58,851 nucleotides of DNA, taken from the NCBI RefSeq assembly GCF_000720175.1, contig NZ_JOIX01000043.1, positions 1-58,851 on the forward strand, written 5' to 3'. The notes under the pieces are model-generated. The model had not been told where the DNA came from. It saw only the letters and a list, made by a program, of their open reading frames with translations, and did not search any database. Shown here one piece after another: positions 22,647 through 30,103 of this stretch; the first letter of the stretch is position 1, and the number at the start of each line of letters is the position of its first letter. This DNA is from Streptomyces sp. NRRL S-337. GTDB taxonomy: Bacteria; Actinomycetota; Actinomycetes; Streptomycetales; Streptomycetaceae. Position numbers and translations under genes: made by a program.

Positions 22647-24358
22647 CCACCTCGGACCTGCTCCTGGATGAGCTGGCCGGGGACGCGGTGCCTGCCGCCC
22701 GGCTGAAGGAGTGGGCGGACGCCGGCCGGGCGGAGCTGTGCAGGGCGGGGCTGCTGCGCGGCGCGGCCCAGCTCGGCACGGTCCTGTGGGCGGGCGGGCT
22801 GTCCTGGGGCGCCGAGCGCGGCCTGTCCGCACTCCATGGCGACCCCGCGTCCGCCGTGCTGCCGCCCGCGTTGCTGGTCGCGGGCGGCGTCGCCCTGCGC
22901 GCCGTCCTGCTGGCCGCGGGCGACGCCGCGGCCGCGCGCGGCGCCCGTACCGTACGGGAGGCCCTGCGCGGGAGGCTTGTCGAGACGGCGCTGCCCGCCC
23001 ACGGCCCGGCCCCTGCCGAGGTCGGGGACGCGACTGTGGTCCAGGCCGTCGATGGCGAGGTGGACGAGCTGACCGACTGGCTCACCGACTACCTGCCCGC
23101 GCGGACCACCATGCTGCTCGGCAGCGGCCTGGTCCTGGCGGCGATCGCCGCCCGCAGCTGGTTCGTCGCCCTGCTCGTGCTGGCCGCCACTCCCCTGCTG
23201 CCCGCCAACCTCAAGGTCATCGGCCTCGGCACGCAGGCCGCCGTACGCGCCCAGCTGACCGCGATCCGCGGCCACCGCGCCCGGCTGCTGGACCATCTGC
23301 GCGGCCTGCCCACCCTGGTCGGACTCGGGGCGCACGACCGGGCGGCCGACGAGCTGGCCCGGCACGACCGGGAGGTCGCCGGGCGCACGGAGAAGGTGCT
23401 GCGCATCGCCTTCCTGTCGACCGCGTGGGTGGAACTGCTCATCACCGGCACCCTCGCCGTGGTGGCGACCTACTGCGGACTGGTGCTGCTCGACTATCTG
23501 GACCTGCCCGTCGTACCGGACCACATGAGCCTGTCCGCCGCCCTGTTCGTGCTGGTCCTGGTGCCCGCCTACTTCGCGCCGGCCCGGGAACTGGCCGCCG
23601 GGTACCACGCCCGCGCGCGGGCCGGCGCCGCGGCGAGCCTGCTGGGGCAGGTGCTGGACGCGGGGCCTGAGGTCACCGCGGTGCCACCGGCTCCACCATG
23701 TGTCACCGCGCCGCCCGGACTGCGCCTGGAAATGGTGACGGCCCATCACCCTTACTGCAGGACACCGGCGTTGGAGGGAGTAGAGCTGCGCCTTGCGCCG
23801 GGGCGGTGCCTCGCGGTGACCGGTCCCAGCGGGGCCGGGAAGTCCACGCTGCTCGCCGTCGCGGCCGGGCTGTACACGCCGCGCGGCGGACGCGCGTTCC
23901 ATGTGCTGGACGGCCGGCCCGTCCCCGCCGACCCCGGCCGGGTCGCCTGGGTGGGCCAGCCCGCGCACCTGCTGCCGGGCACCCTGCGCGAGAACCTGCT
24001 GCTGGCGAGGCCCACCGCGAACGACGACGACCTGCTGGACGCCGTCGCCGCCCTCGGCTTCGAGGACCTCCTCGCCGCGCTGCCGCGGGGACTGGACACC
24101 CCGCTCGGCGAACGCGGCTCCGGCCTGTCCTCCGGCCAGTCCCAACAGCTCGCCCTGGTAAGGGCGTTGCTGCGGGACGCGCCGCTGCTGTGCCTGGACG
24201 AACCCACCGCGCACCTGGACCCGGAGGCGGAGCGGCGCGTCCTGTCCGTGCTGCGCACGCTGGCCCGCGGCCGTACGGTCCTGCTCGCCACCCACAGCCC
24301 CGCGCTGCTGACGCTTGCGGACCAGGTCGTCAGGCTGGATCACGGGAGGACCCGATGA
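22643..24358 (+). CDS. cydD: CydD half of the thiol/haem ABC exporter for cytochrome bd assembly
   Basis: A 571-residue ABC half-transporter: about six N-terminal helices, then an ATPase domain with Walker A GPSGAGKST, signature LSSGQSQ (a departure from LSGGQ) and Walker B LLCLDEPTAHLD. CydDC exports cysteine or glutathione and controls haem loading needed for bd oxidase. ATG at 22643 overlaps the cydB stop. The much longer frame upstream is a shadow of cydB. In S. coelicolor the two halves are one fused CydCD protein; here they are separate genes with a four-base overlap. Confidence 0.92.
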   Translation: MTTSDLLLDELAGDAVPAARLKEWADAGRAELCRAGLLRGAAQLGTVLWAGGLSWGAERGLSALHGDPASAVLPPALLVAGGVALRAVLLAAGDAAAARGARTVREALRGRLVETALPAHGPAPAEVGDATVVQAVDGEVDELTDWLTDYLPARTTMLLGSGLVLAAIAARSWFVALLVLAATPLLPANLKVIGLGTQAAVRAQLTAIRGHRARLLDHLRGLPTLVGLGAHDRAADELARHDREVAGRTEKVLRIAFLSTAWVELLITGTLAVVATYCGLVLLDYLDLPVVPDHMSLSAALFVLVLVPAYFAPARELAAGYHARARAGAAASLLGQVLDAGPEVTAVPPAPPCVTAPPGLRLEMVTAHHPYCRTPALEGVELRLAPGRCLAVTGPSGAGKSTLLAVAAGLYTPRGGRAFHVLDGRPVPADPGRVAWVGQPAHLLPGTLRENLLLARPTANDDDLLDAVAALGFEDLLAALPRGLDTPLGERGSGLSSGQSQQLALVRALLRDAPLLCLDEPTAHLDPEAERRVLSVLRTLARGRTVLLATHSPALLTLADQVVRLDHGRTR

Positions 24359-25986
24359 AGCCGGTGAACGGGATCAGCGCCTGGCGGCTGCTGCGTACCG
24401 CGGGTTCCTGCCGCGCCCTGCTGACCGGCGTGGTGTACGCCGCCGCGGCGGAGGTCAGCGGGGCCGCGCTGCTCGGGGTGTCCGGCTGGTTCCTGACGAC
24501 GTGCGCCGTGGTCACTCTCCAGGCCAACACCACGTGGTCCTGGATGTATCCCTCGGGCGCGGTCCGGGCCCTGGCCCTCACCCGCACCGGTCTGCGCTAC
24601 CTGGAACGCCTGGTCAACCACCGGACCCTGCTGGGCACCCAGGTGGCCCTGCGGGCCCTGCTGGCACGCGGCGCCGCTGGCCTGACGCCTCGTCAGTTGC
24701 GCGCCGAGCGCGACGGAACGCTGCTCACCCGGCTCACCGCCGATGTGGAGACCGTCGCGGGCCTGCCGGCGAACGCCCTCGCCCCGCTGACAGCGGCGCT
24801 CACGACCGCGGGCCTGGTCGACGTCCTGCTGCTGTGGGCGATGCCGGTCCTGGGCCTGGCCGAACTGGCCGTCTGGGCGGTCGGCCTCGCCTGCGTCCGC
24901 CGCTTCCATTTCCGCGCGTGCACCCACCTCGCCGACGCCGCCGCAGCCAGGGCCGCGCTGCGTACCGTGTTGCTGGGCAGCCGGACGGCCTTCAACGAGT
25001 TGCGGTGCCTGGACGCGGTGCCGTTGGCGCGGCTAACGGCCACGCGCGCCATGGCGGCGGTCGAATCCGCCGAGTGGGCCGCGGCCCGGGCCGAGCGGCA
25101 GGGCCGCCTGGCACTGCGTCTCCTCGCCGCGCTCGGCCAGGCGGCGGTCCTGGTCATCGCCCTGCGCGCCGCCCCGGCCCAGCCGATCGCGGTGGCGGTC
25201 GGCGAGGTGCTGCTCGTCGCCGCCGGATGGGAGCTGCTGGAACGGCTCCCGCGACTGGCGCAGCACCTGACTCAGGCCAAGGACGCGGCCGGGCGGCTGG
25301 CCCCCCTCGCCACCGAGCCGCACCCGGCGGGCCGGCGGCAGGCGGCCGACGGCATCCTGGACGTGGTCGGCCTTCCGCTCGCCGGCTCCCCCACGGCACT
25401 CACCCTGACCGCCGCGGGTCCCGCCCTCGTCCTGATCACCGGCCCCAACGGCAGCGGAAAGTCGACCCTGCTCGGCCAACTCGCCGGGCGCGTACCGGCG
25501 CCCGCCGGCACCGTCCTCCTCGACGGCACTCCCTTGCACGACCTGTCCGCCGAGGCCGCCGCCGAGACGCTCACCCTCGTCGAGGCCGACGACTGGCTGG
25601 CCGACGACACGGTCGCGGCCAACCTCCGCCAGGCGGCACCGTCGGCCGACGCCGCCGCGCTGCGGGCCGCGCTGGACCTGGTCGGCCTGTCCGCGCTGCC
25701 GTTGGAGACCCCGGTGGGTCCCGGCGGCCGTCTGCTGTCCCAGGGGCAGCGAAGGCGCCTCGCCACGGCCCGCGCCGTGCTGAGGCGTCCTCGGATCCTG
25801 CTGCTCGACGAGCCGGTGGCGGGCCTGGACCGCGCCACCGCCGAGGCGCTCCTGGCCGCGCTGCCCCGGGCGTTGCCGCGGACCGCGCTGGTGATGGCGC
25901 TCCAGGAACAGGACCTCGGCCTGCTGGAGGGCGCCGCGGACGCCGTCGTACGCCTCGGACGGGCCGTGGAGCGGGCGGGGCCATAG
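24355..25986 (+). CDS. cydC: CydC half of the thiol/haem ABC exporter
   Basis: A 543-residue half-transporter paired with CydD. The membrane region opens with GVVYAAAAEVSGAALLGVSGW, the usual CydC motif, and is followed by an ATPase domain with Walker A GPNGSGKST, a divergent signature LLSQGQRRR and Walker B LLLDEPVAGLD. The degenerate signature is common in one half of heterodimeric exporters. ATG overlaps the cydD stop. It is the last gene of the cyd unit; no clear terminator follows. Confidence 0.92.
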   Translation: MKPVNGISAWRLLRTAGSCRALLTGVVYAAAAEVSGAALLGVSGWFLTTCAVVTLQANTTWSWMYPSGAVRALALTRTGLRYLERLVNHRTLLGTQVALRALLARGAAGLTPRQLRAERDGTLLTRLTADVETVAGLPANALAPLTAALTTAGLVDVLLLWAMPVLGLAELAVWAVGLACVRRFHFRACTHLADAAAARAALRTVLLGSRTAFNELRCLDAVPLARLTATRAMAAVESAEWAAARAERQGRLALRLLAALGQAAVLVIALRAAPAQPIAVAVGEVLLVAAGWELLERLPRLAQHLTQAKDAAGRLAPLATEPHPAGRRQAADGILDVVGLPLAGSPTALTLTAAGPALVLITGPNGSGKSTLLGQLAGRVPAPAGTVLLDGTPLHDLSAEAAAETLTLVEADDWLADDTVAANLRQAAPSADAAALRAALDLVGLSALPLETPVGPGGRLLSQGQRRRLATARAVLRRPRILLLDEPVAGLDRATAEALLAALPRALPRTALVMALQEQDLGLLEGAADAVVRLGRAVERAGP

Positions 25987-26064
25987 GGCGAGGGGCGAGC
26001 GGAATCCGCGCACTCCGGGAATACGCATGCCGCACACGTGCCTTTTCGGACAACCCCCGGTGCA

Positions 26065-26116
26065 CTTGTCGACAAGGCAACGAAGCAGCCGCGGCTTACG
26101 GTCGTCCACAACCGTA
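26065..26116 (+). promoter_or_regulatory. Palindromes upstream of the SsgA-like gene
   Basis: CTTGTCGACAAG (26065-26076) is a perfect 12-base palindrome. TACGGT and ACCGTA (26097-26116) form a second inverted repeat across an eight-base spacer. Both lie within 80 bases of the GTG start at 26142 and may be operators. A GGTGCACTTG word overlaps the first palindrome. Confidence 0.4.
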
Positions 26117-26141
26117 CGAACAGTCAGATACAGGGGGCGGA

Positions 26142-26585
26142 GTGAAAATCCCTCTTTCCGATTCCGCGGATGCGTGCTCGATCGTCTTTCCCACGGAAGT
26201 CCATATCAGCGTGGCCGGCGAAGCGTGGGTACCACTCCCCGCCGAACTCCGTTACGACATGGCCGACCCCTATGCCATATGCCTGTCCATGGGCGCCCCC
26301 GCGGCCCCTTCCGTCGACTGGGTCTTCGCCCGGTCGCTGCTCGCGGAGGGACTCCACCGGCCCACGGGAATCGGAGACGTGGTGGTCATCCCGCGGCACC
26401 GCCGCCGTCCGGAGTCGGTCCGCATCCTCTTCAGGACCCGCACCGGGGCGGCGCTCCTCGCGGTCCACGCCCTCGTGGTCACGGACTTCCTGCGCCGGTC
26501 CGAGGCGCTGGTGCCGCCGGGCACCGAACACCACCACATCGATGTGGACCGCGTCATCGACCGGCTCACGGCCGGCCACGAGTGA
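26142..26585 (+). CDS. SsgA-like sporulation and cell-division protein (SALP)
   Basis: A 147-residue member of the SsgA/SsgB family, found only in sporulating actinobacteria, where members guide septum placement and spore maturation. The family blocks are visible: VPLPAELRYDMADPYAICL, VDWVFARSLLAEGL and GDVVVIPR. The start is GTG after AGGGGGCGGA. It stands alone after the cyd operon and is convergent with the esterase at 26634. Which of the several SALP classes it belongs to cannot be told here. It is the best single marker that the host sporulates. Confidence 0.9.
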   Translation: MKIPLSDSADACSIVFPTEVHISVAGEAWVPLPAELRYDMADPYAICLSMGAPAAPSVDWVFARSLLAEGLHRPTGIGDVVVIPRHRRRPESVRILFRTRTGAALLAVHALVVTDFLRRSEALVPPGTEHHHIDVDRVIDRLTAGHE

Positions 26586-26605
26586 GACTCCGCCCGGCGC
26601 GATCC

Positions 26606-26630
26606 GGGTGCCGGCCTACCGGCACAGCCG
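26606..26630. terminator. Hairpin between the SsgA-like gene and the convergent esterase
   Basis: GTGCCGG and CCGGCAC pair across a CCTA loop (26608-26625), with further G-C pairing outside. It lies between two convergent stop codons. Confidence 0.6.
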
Positions 26631-26633
26631 GGG

Positions 26634-27611
26634 TCAGGCCGCGTGCAGGACGGTGTACAAGGTGTCCGTCACCTGCACCCGGGCCGCCCGGGAGGCGTGC
26701 GTGCCGCGGAGCAGGTCGAACAGCACGAATCCGTGGATCGTCCCGTGGTAGCGCATCGACACGACCGGGACCTCGGCCTCCCGCAGACGCGCCGCGTACG
26801 CCTCGCCCTCGTCGCGGAGCACGTCGGCCTCGGCGATGAGGACGAGGGCCGGCGGCAGGCCGCGCAGCCGGCGGGACGGTGCGCGCAGCGGGGAGACCAT
26901 GCCGTGCGTCCGGGTTTCCGGGTCCGGCGCGTACTGCTGCCAGTACTCGGACATGGCGGCCCGGGTCAGGAAGTACCCGTCCGCGAAGTCCCGGTAGGAA
27001 GGGGTGTCCATGGCCGCGTCGGTCACCGGGCAGACCAGCACCTGGTGGCGGAAGCTCGGCCCGCCGCGCTCCAGCGCCACGATCGTCAGCGCGGCGGCCT
27101 GATGAGCGCCCGCGCTGGCGCCGACGACCGCCATCCTGCTCCCGTCCAGCCGGCACTGCTCGCCGTGGCGAGCGATCCACCGGGCGACGGTGTGCGCCCG
27201 CTCGACGGCACTCGGATGCCGCGCGTCCTCCGGTACGTCGTACTCGGGGACGACCACGGCGGCGTCCGCGCCCAGCACCAGGTCCCCCACCAGGTGCCGG
27301 TGCGCGTACGCGTCGGTCAGCATCCAGCCCAGCCCGTGCAGGTACAGCACCACCGGGAGGGGTTCGTCGCTGCCGGCGGGGCGGAGGATCCGCACCCGGA
27401 TCCGGGTGCCGTCGTTTCCCGGCAGGGCGAGCCATTCCTCCTCGATGTCGGGCTTGTCCCGCCCGCCTCCACTCCACAGGGCAGCCATGCGCGCCCTGGC
27501 CGCGGCCGCGTCGCCGGTCGAGGAGGTGGGGCAGACGTACGCCTCGGCGAAGGCCCGCGCCGGTCCTTCGAGGACAGGCGTCGCCCGGAAGGGCGGTACA
27601 TCTTCTTCCAA
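26634..27611 (-). CDS. Alpha/beta hydrolase, HSL-type esterase (paralogue of 4277-5269)
   Basis: About 325 residues. I choose a TTG start at 27611 because GGAG lies six bases before it and the length then matches the 330-residue paralogue; ATG at 27668 is the alternative. Motifs are HGLGW (92-96), the elbow GASAGA with Ser167, DEGEAY and TIHGF. Its relation to the esterase at 4277-5269 runs through the whole length (for example LGADAAVVVPEYD against VGADAAVVFPEYD). It is divergent from an AraC gene, with GTGCACT words between them. Substrate unknown. Confidence 0.88.
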   Translation of the reverse strand: MEEDVPPFRATPVLEGPARAFAEAYVCPTSSTGDAAAARARMAALWSGGGRDKPDIEEEWLALPGNDGTRIRVRILRPAGSDEPLPVVLYLHGLGWMLTDAYAHRHLVGDLVLGADAAVVVPEYDVPEDARHPSAVERAHTVARWIARHGEQCRLDGSRMAVVGASAGAHQAAALTIVALERGGPSFRHQVLVCPVTDAAMDTPSYRDFADGYFLTRAAMSEYWQQYAPDPETRTHGMVSPLRAPSRRLRGLPPALVLIAEADVLRDEGEAYAARLREAEVPVVSMRYHGTIHGFVLFDLLRGTHASRAARVQVTDTLYTVLHAA

Positions 27612-27952
27612 CGGAACTCCTGCGTGGGGGCGAATCGCTGACCGACCGAGGAGCGGCAGCCCGGCCACGGCCGGGCGGCCAGGCGCTCGGTACCGGAAGT
27701 GGCTTGTCGGCAGGCGGAACCCACCCTAGGCGTCCCCGGCGGGACACGGGCGGTGCCACGGTATTCACCCATGCCGCTGAGTGCACAGTTCGGCGGCCGT
27801 CCGGTCCTTTCACCCCGCCTGCGCCAAGTGCAGTCATATGACCTAACACCTCCTCGGCTCGCCGGCGGAGACTTCAGCATGCGCGTGAAAGGGAGTGACC
27901 GTCCCCCTCTCACGCACCCTGCACCGCTTCTGGACGGCTGGAGGAAGTCCTC
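27612..27952. promoter_or_regulatory. Divergent promoter region of esterase and AraC gene
   Basis: GAGTGCACAG at 27779-27788 and AAGTGCAGT at 27826-27834 resemble the motif found at 5.4 kb. A candidate minus-strand -10 box TAGGGT lies at 27728-27723, and a plus-strand TATGAC at 27837-27842. GGAGGAAG precedes the GTG at 27953. Nothing else coding is visible. Confidence 0.5.
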
Positions 27953-28948
27953 GTGAGCAGCGCTCTACCCGGAACGACCGTCTCCCCGGGCGCCGGGGCA
28001 TCCGGCAGTGCCGTCGCGACCGTTTCGCAGTGGCTGGCGCCCGTCCTGGGGCGCACCCGGCAGGACGGATCCGCGACGGGCTCGGTGTCCCTGCACCATT
28101 TCGGCTACCTGCGACTGATCGTCTGTGAGACGGGACCGCTGTGCCTCACGCGGGGCGCGGGCTCGATCGCCCAGGACTCCGGGGACGCGATCGCCGTGCT
28201 GAGTCCGCGGCACGGGACCGTACGGCTGGTCCAGGACGGCCGCGGCGGCCTCGTGGAGAGCGGGCAGCTGGCGCTGATCGACCTGCGCCGGGCCTTCTCG
28301 GTCGAGCAACGGGAGCGGACCCGGTTGCTGTTCTTCCGCCTCCCGGCCCACGCCCTGCACCTTCCCGTGAGCGCCCTGCGGACCGTCACCGCCCGCGCCC
28401 TCGCCCCGACGGGCGGGGTGGCCGCGCTGCTGGGACCCCTCCTGCTGAGCCTGGAGGAGTCGGCCGCCCGTATGCCCGCCGCGGTGGGAGAGCGGCTCGG
28501 CGGCATCGTCACCGAGCTGGTGGCCGCCCTGGTCCAGGAGTGCACCGAGTCCGCCGAAGAGGGGGACGACTCCCCTCGGACGGGACGCCGGCAGCTGATC
28601 GACACGATCCGGGAGTACATCGACCGGCACCTTGAGGACCCCGAACTGTCCGCGGAGCGCATCGCCGCCGCGCACTTCATCTCGGTCCGCTATCTGCACC
28701 GCCTCTTCGAAGGCGAGGGCGTCACCGTGGGCAGGCTGATGCTGCGCCGGCGGGTCGAGGAGTGCGCTCGCGAACTCGCGCGGCGCGCGCGGGTGAGCCG
28801 CTCGATCTCCGTGGTGGCGTCCCGCTGGGGTTTCCGCAACGCCGCCCACTTCAGCCGTGCCTTCAGGGCCGTCTACGGATGTTCGCCGCAGGAGTGGCGG
28901 CGGGAAGCCGTGGCCCAGCCCGGCGTCGGGCCCGGCGCGGCTGCCTGA
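27953..28948 (+). CDS. AraC-family transcriptional regulator
   Basis: A 331-residue regulator with an AraC-binding-like N-terminal half and a C-terminal double helix-turn-helix (AAAHFISVRYLHRLF and RWGFRNAAHFSRAFRAVYG). Start GTG with GGAGGAAG. It is divergent from the esterase gene and convergent with a second AraC gene, from which it is separated by a strong hairpin. It is a likely controller of the esterase, by position. It is related to the regulators at 16932 and 29010. Confidence 0.9.
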   Translation: MSSALPGTTVSPGAGASGSAVATVSQWLAPVLGRTRQDGSATGSVSLHHFGYLRLIVCETGPLCLTRGAGSIAQDSGDAIAVLSPRHGTVRLVQDGRGGLVESGQLALIDLRRAFSVEQRERTRLLFFRLPAHALHLPVSALRTVTARALAPTGGVAALLGPLLLSLEESAARMPAAVGERLGGIVTELVAALVQECTESAEEGDDSPRTGRRQLIDTIREYIDRHLEDPELSAERIAAAHFISVRYLHRLFEGEGVTVGRLMLRRRVEECARELARRARVSRSISVVASRWGFRNAAHFSRAFRAVYGCSPQEWRREAVAQPGVGPGAAA

Positions 28949-28955
28949 GGCCGCA

Positions 28956-29000
28956 CGCGAAAGTCCCGTCGCCCTCCTTTCGGGCGACGGGACTTTCGCG
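28956..29000. terminator. Bidirectional terminator between two AraC genes
   Basis: CGCGAAAGTCCCGTCGCCC and its exact complement flank a seven-base loop. The 19-base-pair stem lies between convergent stop codons. Confidence 0.85.
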
Positions 29001-29009
29001 CCTCAACGC

Positions 29010-29894
29010 TCAGCCGTCCGCGTTCCGGGGCGCCCCGGGCAGCCGGGTCCGGTCGTCCCGCCAGTCACTGGGCGGGACCCCGTACGCCGCGCGGAAGCTG
29101 CGGCTGAAGTGGGTGGCGCTCGCGAACCCCCAGCGCCTGGCGACCGCGGCCACCGTGGTCTCGTTGGTCCCCGGACGCCCCAGCTCCCGCCGCGCCTCCT
29201 CCAGCCGGCGGTGCTGGATCCATCGGCCGATCGTGCTGCCATGGCTCTCGAAGAGCTTGTGGAGGTAGCGGATCGAGATGTGCTGGGCCGCGGCGACCGT
29301 CGCGGGGGTCAGCTCCCGGTCCCACAGGCGGGCGTCGACGTGGGAACGGATCTGCCCGACGAGGTCCTGCCGGTCCTGCCCGCAGTCCCGGGGTCCGGAG
29401 TCGACGCCCTCGACGGCCAGCAGGGTCACCAGCTCGGCCACGCTGCCGGCCAGATGGAGTGCCGTCCGTGGCGAGTACCCGGACACGGCGCCGACGAGTT
29501 CCCGCAGCAGCGGAACGAGCAGCGGCGCCACGGCGCCACCGGCGAACGGGGCCCGGTGGCCGAGGGCCCGCGCCTGGCTGTCGGTGAGCGCCAGGGCGCG
29601 GCGCGGTATCCACACCAGGTGCAGTTCGAAGCTCTCGGACGGGTGGAGGGCGAAGGGTTCCGCCGCGTCGCGCACGAAGAGATCCCCGCTCCGGAAGCGT
29701 TCGGCCGTCTCCCCGCGGAGCAGGGTCGCCGTGCCGGAGGAGAGCAGGCCCAGCACCAGGTGCGGGTCGGCCGGAGCGCCGCCCGGCTCGCAGACGAATG
29801 GCTGTGCCGCTCCCCGGACCGTGCTCACCTGGAGGAAGCCAAGTGCGGTGCGGGTGGCGGCGGGCGCGGGCGGCGGACTCAGCGGCGGACTCAT
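29010..29894 (-). CDS. AraC-family transcriptional regulator
   Basis: A 294-residue regulator. The ATG at 29894 follows a GGGGG run, whereas the longer frame to 29978 adds only a proline-rich stretch. The N-terminal sensor half is of the AraC-binding-like type; the C-terminus has helix-turn-helix motifs (AAAQHISIRYLHKLF, RWGFASATHFSRSFRAAYG). It is divergent from the LAL gene at 30104, separated by about 210 bases, and may control it. Third AraC paralogue of the window. Confidence 0.9.
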   Translation of the reverse strand: MSPPLSPPPAPAATRTALGFLQVSTVRGAAQPFVCEPGGAPADPHLVLGLLSSGTATLLRGETAERFRSGDLFVRDAAEPFALHPSESFELHLVWIPRRALALTDSQARALGHRAPFAGGAVAPLLVPLLRELVGAVSGYSPRTALHLAGSVAELVTLLAVEGVDSGPRDCGQDRQDLVGQIRSHVDARLWDRELTPATVAAAQHISIRYLHKLFESHGSTIGRWIQHRRLEEARRELGRPGTNETTVAAVARRWGFASATHFSRSFRAAYGVPPSDWRDDRTRLPGAPRNADG

Positions 29895-30103
29895 GGGACC
29901 CCCTGATCGAAGCGTCGGTACAGGTGCCGGGGGTGGTCCGGCGTCGGGACCGCACGTGACGCGGGGTCCCCGGCCCACCCTGGGGGGTCGCGGTGGGGAG
30001 CAGAAGGCCGTTCGGCCGTCTCCGCGGACCGGGGCAAGGATCGTGCACGCTGAGGCAACACGGCGGTGTCACGCTGGCCGGGCGGCACGAGAAGGGAACA
30101 TGC

